A stretch of DNA of 64,000 nt. Origin: Malus domestica (lineage: Eukaryota > Streptophyta > Magnoliopsida > Rosales > Rosaceae). A program made the translations under genes and the position numbers. The stretch covers positions 36,510,001-36,574,000 of the forward strand of contig NC_091667.1 of NCBI RefSeq assembly GCF_042453785.1. Reading direction: 5' to 3'. Below the pieces are notes generated by a model. It was not told the DNA's origin. It worked only from the letters and a program-made list of their open reading frames with translations, and did no database searches. Shown piece by piece: positions 1 through 9,481 of this stretch (position 1 is the first letter of the stretch; each line of letters begins with the position of its first letter).

Positions 1-1624
1 GAAGGGGCAATTTTGAGACCAAAGTCTTGCAAGCCTCTCATCCGAGGCACGACTTCAGAATGATCATCATCACCACTTAGTTGATTTCCCTCTTCGACTC
101 TTTCGGAAGACATAGGACTGCCTATAATGTCATTTCTATGAGACATAGGTGATTTGGAATTTTCAAGTTTTACATTGTCAATTCCCAAGCTCCCGGAAGA
201 AATAACTAACGCCTTTTTCACAGCACCAGATAATCTATTGTTCAAGCGTTCAGAAGTTATACCTAACTTTCCTTGTTTCTTCAATAACTGCTTCTCAAGC
301 TCAAGCGCATGAAGAATAGCATCTTCTCGACGTGCATATTTCTCCCTTTTCTTTATAGGCATACCCTGCGCTGATTCAGCCTTCTCAATACAATCATCAA
401 ACTCACCGCATCGAAATGCCTTAACACGCTTGGATTTTTCCAGATTGTACCAGTCACTGAGAAGAAATACCACAGAATATCCATTACTATAGCAGTAGTT
501 AAAACCATGAAACCAAAGAAGGCATGAGTAGAAGAATCAGCAAGAATGAACAGACTCCAGTTTGCTAAAGAGAAGACTATTTTATAAAAGTAACATAGTT
601 AATCAAATCCATCTTAACTAATCTGTAACAAAAAAAATGTCTGCTAGGTAGATAAGGCAAAAGAATCACCAGTAAGCAATCATTCTCTGGAGACCTGAAC
701 CATTTGAAGGATTCTGCTAAATAGTTCTACATGACAAGTAATGTATGTACATTGAAACACAGTTTAAAATGGCATAGAAATAATGACAAGGCCTCCACGG
801 TACTAGTACAACATCTCTGAGAATCCACTGCTCTCGTGATTTTGTTGTTACCCTTCTCCAAACACTCACTGACTAACAAATAAATTCTCAACATAAAGAT
901 ATACCTTATCTATCATCAAAATACATGTTTAAGCAAGCAAGGCATAATTATGACAATAATATGCTCAAAGTTTAGACGTATGCCAGAAATCTCTCATCTC
1001 TATATGAAAGATCTAGATTTTTCGGAGCTTTGGTTCTTTATCCCTTGACAAATAACCAAAGTATTTCATGACAGGGTTCACCTAAAGGTATGCATAGATT
1101 GGGATTTAAGTCCTGGCATTTAACATTTCATTTGACTCCGAATTGTACAACTAATCAAATATTTTCCATTCCATAATCTCATCTTCAGTGCCTTATAAAC
1201 CTAAGTTGCAGTAATTTTCCGACATGGGTTTCTACTTCTGCTCCAATATGTTGTGATTTCTTCAAGTAAAATAGAAAAAACCGCATTCTTTACGGCTCAT
1301 TCATACAATAAAACGTTAAAACATGATAATACACTCACTAAACTTCATTATTTTGCTGGTTTCTAGATAAACATCTAATCACAACCCAAAATACTAAATC
1401 TAACGAGTATTTACAGAAAAGGGGAAAAGATGAGAGACATACACACTGGCATCTTCTCTGCCGAGAAGCTTGACGGGGGTCCCAGAGCGAGGCGACGTGA
1501 GATGCGAAGTAGAGAGCTCTTCCGGGCCCACTATCTTCCCCGGCCACCAGGACCCGTTCCTCCGCCTCACCCAGACGATCGATCCTACGCTGAAATCCCC
1601 CGCACCTGAATCCGCACTACCCAT
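1..1624 (-). CDS. PWWP-domain protein, 5' part (runs off the window)
   Basis: Two coding exons are seen on the minus strand: exon 1 at 1624-1443 and exon 2 from 456 to the window edge. The intron has a strong GTATGT donor and an AG acceptor at 458-457, and the joined frame stays open for about 210 residues. The start gives MGSADSGAG and then a PWWP domain with the signature SWWPG near residue 25. Residues after the junction read DWYNLEKSKRVKAF, followed by a basic, lysine-rich stretch. PWWP domains bind methylated histone tails and DNA, so a nuclear chromatin role is expected. The layout resembles the Arabidopsis At1g51745/At3g03140 family as I remember it. The C-terminal part lies outside the window. 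The family call is firm; the exact function is unknown. A CT/CA microsatellite lies directly upstream in the likely 5' UTR. Confidence 0.85.
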
Positions 1625-1644
1625 AATACACATAAACGCACGCA

Positions 1645-1660
1645 CTCACACACACACACA

Positions 1661-1702
<42 letters not shown>
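1645..1702. repeat. CA then CT microsatellite in PWWP 5' UTR
   Basis: A short run of CA repeats passes directly into about 20 CT units. On the minus strand this is a GA/TG tract just upstream of the PWWP start codon, a common position for plant 5' UTR microsatellites. Confidence 0.95.
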
Positions 1703-1706
<4 letters not shown>

Positions 1707-1911
1707 TTCTCTCGGTCGGCGAACAATGGAGGAAGTTGGAGCTGAGCTCAGCCTCCAGCAAAGAATAGTGCGGGGGGGAAGATCCGAAGAATTACGAAAA
1801 TGGAGGGTCCAATTTGAGGAATTGGGGTTAGGGCTAGGGTTTCCATTCAGAATTGGGGATTTTTCATTTCTGTGCCTTATTTTATTTGTCTTCTGTTTGT
1901 TTTCTCTCTGT

Positions 1912-2010
1912 AAAAAATAAAAAATTAAATAAAAATTTGGAAAAATTAAAATTAAAAAATAAAAAATTAAATAAAAATTTGGAAAAATTAAAATTAAAAA
2001 ATAAAAAATT
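1912..2010. repeat. AT-rich tandem duplication, about 48 bp x 2
   Basis: Two near-identical AT-rich units, each containing AATTTGGAAAAATTAAAATT, lie head to tail. It looks like a simple local duplication in the intergenic spacer. The rest of 1703-2940 is AT-rich spacer in which I see no gene. Confidence 0.85.
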
Positions 2011-2947
2011 GGATGGTTTGTCGAAGAAGGTGGGCTGGCTAAGCAAGCAAAGAGTGGCTCTGCCTCTGTGTCATGTGTCGTTGTGGTCGTCTGTGGGGGA
2101 TTAATACCACGCGGAAATCGTACGACTTTTGGTCCCAAAGAACGCGTGCTGCGAAAGCTTTTTCATGTTCAACACGTGGATGGTTAGATGTTTGGGCCGC
2201 AGTTCTAAGCCCAAAAACATTCTAGGCCCAATTGACCAAAAAAAAAATTCTCAGGTTCTTGTGCAAGTCCCCTTGTTATTCCTCTATATTGTTCTAATTT
2301 TATCGGATGTTGCTTTAATTGAATTTCGATGTTTAAAGAACAAGGAAAGGTAACATAGTGAAGAATTTGGAATATAAATTTTTTTGACTTAGGTCACACC
2401 ACTGCACAATGTCATAATACAAGCATAAACACTCAACTATCTCTGATCCCTTAATGAAAATGTATCATTTTATCAAACTAAACACTTGACTAACTATTGA
2501 TCAAGAACAATTTTCATATTTTGTTAATTCTATACATTTAAACAGGATCAAATTTGGATCCAACCTAAATGATCAAGATGGACTAAGTCACTCGGTATGA
2601 TAATTAGATAACTCGTTAAATTAGGGCCAATGCAATATTAACGCAATTCGTTTGCTGTATAATACTTTTATACATATAGTGATATATATTTACCAAATAC
2701 AAATTAAACACTACTTCGTTGCTAAACTCTACCAATCACATATAGACACGTGTCTAATCATAGTTTCCAATTTCAATTATTAGACACATGTCCATTATTT
2801 AAGAACAGCTACTGCTATTCTTTGGACAGCGAAGAATTGTTCATATGAATTTGTCATAATTTTTTCAATCACTGGTCGAATTTTTCAATCACTTACCTAA
2901 TAAAAAAAAGGAATATAATAAACAAATTTCAAATTTCAAATCCGCGC

Positions 2948-2958
2948 TCTAACGGTCA
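2948..2958 (+). promoter_or_regulatory. MSA (mitosis-specific activator) element
   Basis: TCTAACGGTCA matches the MSA consensus YCYAACGGYYA at every position. MSA boxes are bound by three-repeat MYB (MYB3R) factors and drive G2/M-phase expression. It sits 34 bp upstream of a TATA box and about 160 bp upstream of the start codon at 3119, the usual place for a working element. Confidence 0.7.
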
Positions 2959-2991
2959 CAATTTCTAGGGTTTTCCAATTGTCTCTCCTCG

Positions 2992-2999
2992 TATAAATA
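2992..2999 (+). promoter_or_regulatory. TATA box of the acidic-protein gene
   Basis: TATAAATA lies about 120 bp upstream of the start codon at 3119, consistent with a start of transcription near 3025 and a 5' UTR of about 90-95 bp. Confidence 0.7.
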
Positions 3000-3118
3000 T
3001 CCCCGATTGCTCACTTGTTTTCTCCAACGCTTCTACACTCTTCACTCTGAATCTTTAGCCGTCTCTCTTTCAAAGACCAAAACAGCTTGTTTTGATAATC
3101 TAGGGATTCCCTACAGCC

Positions 3119-5694
3119 ATGGATTTCTCCACCCTTTCCAGAAGAGAGCTCCAGACTCTGTGCAAGAGGAACAAACTCCCAGCCAACCTCACCAATGTCG
3201 CCATGGCCGATTCTCTCAAGAATCTCAAACTCGTAAGGCTCTTATCCCCTTCTTCTTTTTCCTGATTTGGTATACAATATTGGTTTGAGTTCGTATCCGT
3301 TTGGATCCGGAGAAAATTGATATGTGGAAGTGAAATCTCCAAAGTCGGTACATTTCCGGATTCAAATCTGCTGGAGATTGCCGTTTTCTTGTTTAAATTT
3401 TATCTATTTAATTTGGATTGTACATCTCATTTTCTAAATTATTTTGTGTTTAGTTGGTGAGAAAATGAGCCGAAAGGGAAAAAATTATTGAACTTTTTTC
3501 TTTCGTGTTTGGATCACAATCCTTGTGTATCTTTCGTATATCGATTCAAACCTATATAATACTATTCAGTATCAGCTGAATCATAATTTTATAAGATAAA
3601 TTAAATCAGGGAATCGTTCTCCGAAATCCGATTCTGTTTGGTTGCCAAGGAATCACATGCCTATTTTCCGATCAGAAAACATATAAATATTTGATTTTAT
3701 TTTCATGTAGTTTCTTGAAGCTAAACATGCCTGAAATTGTCTCTCTTGTAATCTGACCGTCTTGCTGTGTCAGGTGGAAGGAATTGAAGAGTTGCTGAAT
3801 CAATCTCCACAGAAAACAATGAACGGCTCACTAAGTATCCCTCGCACTGCTGCAAGAACCTCCGCTCGAAGAAGGCCAATCACTGAAGAGCCAGAAAGCT
3901 CACAGCCATTGACACGCAATCACCGGGGCGGGACAAGGAGAGCAGTTGCTGAAGAGGTGGTGGACCTGGAAATGGCCGAGGTGGTGCCTAAGACTCCTGC
4001 CGCACCAAGGACTCGGAGTAGGGCTCCAGCTGCTTCTGCTCGCCAAAAGACAGAGACCCAGAAGGAGACAGCTTCCGTGCAGAAGAGCGTGTATAACACG
4101 AGGCGATCCGTGAGGCTGCTGGAAAAGACCATGGCTAACTTGAGCCTGGGGTATGAGAACAGTATGCCTCTTAAGATGAATGAACTTTCCTCTGAAATCA
4201 ACAATGATTTTGAGAAGACGGATGTCTCAGTTGATGAGGGTAAGTCCAACGGCATTCGTTTGCTCATTTGCATATCAAGTTTTTTTTCTACTTAATAATT
4301 TGATTTTTTTAATCAACTAAACGTATTGTTTCTCAGATATATATTAGAAGGGAAAGTCATGTTCTCTGACAGAATTGGTTGTTATGAAACAGGGTCTAAT
4401 ATGCAGACAGTATCGGAGGCGAACTCAGAGAGAGTTGATGTTTCTGAAGTTCCACTGGAGAATGAAGGGCAGTTGAACGGTGATGCGGAGGAAAATAGCA
4501 AGGCCGACGTGATTGAAGTAGATGATTTCGAGCAAAAATCTGAACCGGAAGCTGAGGTATCTGAATCAGAGGCAGCCTTAGATGACATTGTGGTTTCAGA
4601 AGTTACGGATGCAGCATATGACAAGAGTAAGTTTAAGGAGATTTTGTTATGGCCAAGATACTTGTGCATTTGATTTTATGGTTCTCAATTCTAATTTTGG
4701 GGTTCCATTTTGTTTTGTGATTGCTGCAGAACCTAATGATGAAGAAACAGAAAACTCTTTGGCCGCCAAAGTTTCTGATGACGTTTCTGCTGAGGGCATG
4801 GACCATTCTATTGCTGCTGAGAAACCGGAAGATGACATCACTACGGTGGAGGATCAAAATCTTGAGAACGACGATTCTGACTCGAAATCTGCCGCTGGGG
4901 AGACTGGAGACGTTAAGGATGTGGCTAATGTAGAAGAAGCTGATAAGCCTGAGCCATTGACTCTGAGCTTGTCTGGTGACCAGCAGCCTATGCTTAGTGG
5001 CAAGGACTCAACGTATGAGGTGGCAGAGGCGGATTATAACGAGAAATTCGATTTTGAATCAGACTCGATCAAGGATGGAGATTCTGGTGACAGCACTGAA
5101 GGAGAATTTAGTGAAGATGAACCCACGGATGAAAACTCAGTTGAGTGTGATAAGTTCGATTCGGAAACAGAATCCATGACAGAAGATGGTTCTGATGATG
5201 CCGTCGCTGAGGAAGGAGAAAAATTTGGTGATGAAAGTTTGGTTGGTGCTAGTAATGTGACTAAAGTAGCAGAAGTTGTGGTCAATAACTCTGAAGTTGA
5301 TGTTTGTGTAGAAGGCGACCCAGCTTTGGACAAGGCTCCAACATTGCCACCCTCGGAATCTGAGCAGCTTCCGCTTCAGTTTCCCCGTCCAACTCTCTCA
5401 AAACCCGGGAAGTCTCCAGGCAAGAAGCGATCGGAAGTCACGAGCTACATCTTCGATGACAATGAGGAAAACATTGATGATGGCAGTGACAATGGCGGAG
5501 TTGAGGTCAAGAGAGACGCGGATGCCACCGACAAGGATAGCGTGGCGAGTGGATTGGAGGCTAAGAGTCTAAGGCAGCTAAGGAAAATGCTGAAAAGTCA
5601 ATTGAAGATCAAGACAGAAGATAAGATGGTAGAGAAGCCAAGAACTGCGTTGCAGGAAGTAGCAGAGAACCAAATGGCAGGCAATGGGAACTGA
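3119..5694 (+). CDS. Acidic protein with SAP-like N-terminus (At5g17160/At3g03130-like)
   Basis: Four exons, 3119-3232, 3774-4239, 4393-4626 and 4730-5694, join in frame to 592 aa. The start has a good CCATGG context. The first 38 residues (LSRRELQTLCKRNKLPAN, then MADSL) look like a small SAP-like helical motif conserved in plant homologues. A basic middle follows (SARRRP, PAAPRTRSRAP, NTRRSVRLLEKTMANL). Residues from about 190 to 480 are very rich in Glu, Asp and Ser and probably disordered. The end carries a short conserved helix (SLRQLRKMLKSQLKI). From memory this matches Arabidopsis aspartic/glutamic-rich proteins of unknown function. The MSA element upstream suggests expression in dividing cells. 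A nuclear role is inference from the charge pattern only. Confidence 0.88.
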
Positions 5695-5800
5695 AACAGT
5701 CATTTACATGATTATTTTGGATTTTATGGTTAAACCTTGGTTTGCCTCCTTATAGAGAAGCTTTTGGGGGTTTGTTGTACTTGAGAGTGTTTTAAGTAAT

Positions 5801-5806
5801 AATAAA
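5801..5806 (+). terminator. Polyadenylation signal AATAAA
   Basis: AATAAA about 107 bp after the stop codon of the acidic-protein gene, in a T-rich 3' flank, is a plausible near-upstream polyadenylation element. Confidence 0.45.
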
Positions 5807-5928
5807 TGAAAACTAATGAAAATGTCTAATAACGCTCACCCACCCAATCATGTGATTGTGGGCTTGAAATTTGTCATTTTTGCTTACAAATGTTACTGTC
5901 ACCATGTTTTGCAACATACATCAGCTAA

Positions 5929-5976
<48 letters not shown>
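5929..5976. repeat. CT microsatellite
   Basis: About 23 CT units with one CTTT interruption, in the spacer after the acidic-protein gene. Confidence 0.95.
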
Positions 5977-5987
5977 AGTATGAATTA

Positions 5988-6319
5988 GAGAAATGCAAAC
6001 AAGACTCTAAAAAGTTGGATTCTCCATGCATTTTTTGTCACTTCATATTTTTTGTACAATATTTTATAGGGAACTTTAACGAAAAGCACCAAGTACTGTT
6101 CACTTTAACGAAAAACTACATTTTTACACTAAAAAGTCAATCCTGGTACTATTCACTTTACCCTTTATTTTGTCCTTATCATTAAAGCTCAAAGTTTTCA
6201 AGTCATTTTCATTAGTTTTCCTTATTTTATAATGTTGTCATAGAAATTAACGTCAAACTATGAGGTGATAAAAAGTCAACGATGAATTTTACTTTAAAAG
6301 AGTCTGCTTAGCATTTCTC
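5988..6319. mobile_element. MITE with GAGAAATGC termini, carrying a nested MITE
   Basis: The ends are inverted repeats: GAGAAATGCAAACAAGACTC at the left and the complement of a near-match at the right (TTAGCATTTCTC). TA flanks both sides, so a TA target duplication is possible. A related sequence with the same end lies at 18212-18342. A 156-bp element of another family (6068-6223) sits inside it. Confidence 0.6.
6068..6223 (+). mobile_element. Mutator-type MITE copy 1 (about 155 bp family)
   Basis: It starts AGGGAACTTTAACGAAAAG and ends GTTTTCCTT, with imperfect terminal inverted repeats. ATTTTAT on both sides (6061-6067 and 6224-6230) marks the target duplication. The same family occurs at 19500-19653 (minus), 56891-57045 (plus) and about 60093-60206 (minus). 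Two of those copies show clear 9-bp target duplications, as expected for Mutator-like elements. Confidence 0.7.
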
Positions 6320-6320
6320 T

Positions 6321-7094
6321 ATGGATATGACCTTAAAAAGGAAGTCACTTTCATCTAACTGCTTCCCAACAAATAAACTACCTTTTAATTAAGTATAAAA
6401 ATTATGGCTACTTAACACTACGGTTTAGTGATATTTTTCTTCACTTGTAAGTTTAATTATCGCCAAAGGTGAATTTAAACCATATTATTACTAGCACATA
6501 TCGTTGTTAAAAAAAATAAAAAATAATTATGACAACCTAACAAATGATTAAACATTTTTTGGTTTTGTTGATTTTTTGGAAAGTTGATCTTCAAATAGTG
6601 GCCTGCAAAATAAATGAAGTTCCGATCATCAAACAGAGTTCAATCTTCAGCAAACAAAGCTCTATGTGGTGTGATTTGTAGACACCTAGCCATTTATTTA
6701 AACCCCACTTAACAGTGTTAATTTTTTTAACTTTTCTTGTTTGTTGATACATAGTCATTCATTTAAACTTGCGGTTTTTGGTGCATAAGAAAAGATAAAT
6801 TGAATTAAAAAGGTAAAGATAAATTGACTCAACTCAAGTAGATAGACCACTGACGGTTTTTGGTCATAAGATTTAAACTCCACAAAATGAGCCAACTTGA
6901 TAATTGATATTATTTTTTAATAATTTGGAATTTTGGGAGTTTTTTAGTATAACCTCCTCCTCCTTTCTCCTTCTAAACTTGCATTACTACTTGATTCATA
7001 CAGTCTACTTTTTCGGTCACATTTTAACGATCAACATCTAATAATGTTATGACAATGTGAATAATTATTGCCCAAAAAAAACAAAAAACAACCA
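6321..7094. other. AT-rich spacer, no gene seen
   Basis: AT-rich sequence with many stops in all frames and no recognised motif. Confidence 0.6.
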
Positions 7095-7339
7095 ACAAAC
7101 GAACAATGTAACCACTATATGGTACTCTAGTGATTAAGGATGAATTCTAGGCCCGTATTCCACATAGCACGTTATTTGTTTGATTTATGACATTGGTGAA
7201 TTACTTGATGGTGTCAGGGGAAGAGTGAAATGCCTATGAAAGTATTTCCGCCCCCGAAAAAGTGGATTGATATGGTGAAGCCACTAGCTGGTCCCCTTTT
7301 TAAAGGCAAAAAAAAAAAAAAAAAACAAACGAACAATGT
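7095..7339 (+). mobile_element. SINE-like retroposon with poly(A) tail and 15-bp target duplication
   Basis: A body of about 200 bp ends in an 18-A run and is flanked by perfect 15-bp direct repeats ACAAACGAACAATGT (7095-7109 and 7325-7339). Poly(A) with a long target duplication shows LINE-type target-primed integration. The left end (CTCTAGTGATTAAGG) resembles the tRNA-related head of plant SINEs, but clean A and B boxes are not certain. Confidence 0.75.
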
Positions 7340-7398
7340 TAGGGCATAACTCTAAGCAGTAAATAATGCTTTGTTTAGTGTCGTTTCAAGCACATTTA

Positions 7399-8570
7399 GG
7401 GCCCGTTTGTTTCACCGGATTAGGAAGGACTGGACTGGACTAGATTATAATCCCTTGTTTGGTCTGCACCCGGATTAAGTTTAATGACACTAAATCGGAC
7501 TCGCACCGACTAACAGCTTCCCTAGCTGTTCTTAGTGAGACCCCCAGAAACTGGAGGATTGCTAGTCCCGTCTCTAATGCGTGTGTCGTCTGCAAGCATG
7601 CGATGCCGATCTCCATCATCTCGTGAACCCAGTCACAAAATCTTGCCTTCTCCTTTGTACATGAGCTACAGCACCTTCTCCAGTCATCAAATCAGAAACT
7701 CGCCGATCTCTGTCCTACGAACCCAATCCCCTATTTGCTTCAGCGATGAATTTGTCCAGTTAAGCTTGCAATAAGTTTAATCCACCATAAACAACAATTC
7801 AATTCAAAGATTAAAGCTTATAAATCCCAATTACAGAAAATATCAAAATCTGTGATAAACCCAGAAATCTATTACCTTGGGTTGCAGTGCACTACTCCAG
7901 AAATTTGTAGGAAAAAACGAAATCAAATTGTAAAACATAAATTATAGTAGAAATTTGATGTGTGATTTCCAATTTGCAATGCTCTCTCTGCTTTGAGGAA
8001 CAAGAAAAAAGACCTCCTTTTGAGGAAGAAAATACACAGATCCTCCCTTTTAATACACAGATCCTCCTTTGAGGAAGAAAACTGGGAGAAATGGGGGAGA
8101 AAAAGAGAGAAAGGAGGGAGATGGTCGACCGGAGGAAAAAAGGGGAAGAAAATGAGGGAGAGGGGAGTGAGAGAGTGGGTGCAAAAAATGTCAATATTAC
8201 AGGTTGAGTATCCCCAGAATGTACATTTAATTCGTGGCAACCATGAAGCTGCAGATATCAATGCTCTATTTGGCTTTCGCATGGAATGCATTGAACGAAT
8301 GGTACTGTATTTTAACTACATCATATCTGTGATTTTTATTTGTAGTGTAGAAGTTTCGAGATAGGAAGGAAAATAATAAATTAATAATATAATATAATAT
8401 TTATGAATTAAACAAATATAATATTATAATTTATTAATTAGTCTGCTTTTTAGTCCGACACTGTACCAAACGCTTCACTAAGCTAGTCCATTTTAGTCTA
8501 GTCTAAGCCAGTCCAGCTTAGTCCCTGAAGTTAGTCCAGTCTGAGATAGTCCGGTACAACAAACGCCCCC
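7399..8570. mobile_element. PIF/Harbinger-like non-autonomous DNA element
   Basis: The left end GGGCCCGTTTGTTTCACCGG and the inverted right end (GGGGGCGTTTGTTGTACCGG when read on the minus strand) are imperfect terminal inverted repeats. Subterminal GGACTGGACTAG-type repeats extend them inwards. TTA precedes and TTG follows, which fits a 3-bp TTA target site with one change. GGGCCYGTTTG ends are typical of PIF/Harbinger. No transposase is present; the interior holds a purine-rich stretch and a captured host exon (8203-8301). Confidence 0.7.
8203..8301 (+). pseudogene. Captured exon of a BSU1/BSL-type Ser/Thr phosphatase
   Basis: 99 bp encode VEYPQNVHLIRGNHEAADIN then ALFGFRMECIERM. The RGNHE block is the PPP-family metal-binding signature, and HEAADINALFGFR is typical of plant BSU1/BSL kelch-phosphatases. 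The exon still has its splice borders (TTACAG before, ATG|GTACTG after), so genomic DNA with intron edges was copied, not mRNA. No other phosphatase exon is nearby and it lies wholly inside the PIF-like element. It is a transduplicated fragment, not a working gene. Confidence 0.85.
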
Positions 8571-8620
8571 TTGGTAGAAAACAAAGTTAAAATTTCCTAG
8601 TATTTTCTTAAGGGCCAACA

Positions 8621-8642
8621 ACAAGGCCCAAGGCCCAAGGCC
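8621..8642. promoter_or_regulatory. Repeated GGCCCA (site II-like) motifs upstream of TIO
   Basis: AAGGCCCA is repeated three times in tandem about 130 bp before the CT-rich leader of TIO. TGGGCC/GGCCCA elements are common in promoters of genes active in dividing cells. Assignment is by sequence only. Confidence 0.4.
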
Positions 8643-8760
8643 TCACTCGTCGCTCGCACACTGTCAATTAAAACTTGAAAAATGAAAATTAAAGATGAGC
8701 GGGAAAAATCCACAAAAACCTGACCACTCTCTCACCATCAGTCCAGCCTTTACCAATTTT

Positions 8761-8765
<5 letters not shown>

Positions 8766-8810
<45 letters not shown>
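8766..8810. repeat. CT microsatellite in TIO leader
   Basis: About 22 CT units end a few bases before a GT donor (8824) of a 5' UTR intron, so the tract probably lies in the transcribed leader. Confidence 0.9.
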
Positions 8811-9481
8811 ACTTGAGTTCCAGGTACGTTTCGATACTCTTTCCAAAAACGATCTGCAATTTCCTTTTCAGTCAGATTTCAGATTAAACTTCAGGGTTTT
8901 GTATGCAATTCTTTATCTGTTATTTTCCTAATCTGCTTTCGTTTTGCTTGGTAAATGATTCCACCATTCAATTATTTCACTTCATTTCTCTTTGGTAACC
9001 AATCACAATTGTTTCCCTCTTGTCTTTTGGGTTGGATTTTAAATTCCGATTGCAGACCAAAAACCCATTAGGAAGATTAGGGTTTTTGTTTTATTTTGAA
9101 TTTAGGATCTAGAAGTACAAGTTACTGTTATTACATTTCCTAATTACTTCATTTAAGCTGATATGTGGTCCAGTATTTTTGGGTATTATTTGAATTTCTA
9201 CACACAATTTGGTTATGTTTGTGTGAATATTTTTGCCAATTTAGGTTTGGTTGAGTTTGCATTTGGGAATTGCATCAATTTTCAATTAAACCAGCTCGAA
9301 GAGGCTTCCGGAGTTAACTGGTAATCAAACATCACCATCACTTAAATAATTTAGTTTGAAAATTCTAATCTCATGAATTTGTCTAATGGGAGCCACACCA
9401 GATTGATTTTAGTACTTCTTGCGTATTTGTTTATCTTACAGGACCGAAAAGGGTACATATATAAAGCCGTGGGTTCAAAAG

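Noticed and set aside
1645-1702. CRISPR-like or functional array interpretation of short repeats
   Set aside because: Simple dinucleotide microsatellite in a plant genome; no spacer structure.
1617-2138. 173-codon minus-strand ORF upstream of the PWWP gene
   Set aside because: Translation is dominated by the CT/CA microsatellite and an AT-rich tandem duplication; it overlaps the PWWP 5' UTR.
7535-7774. 79-codon plus-strand ORF in the PIF-like element
   Set aside because: No recognisable domain and no splice context; left as noncoding interior of the transposon.
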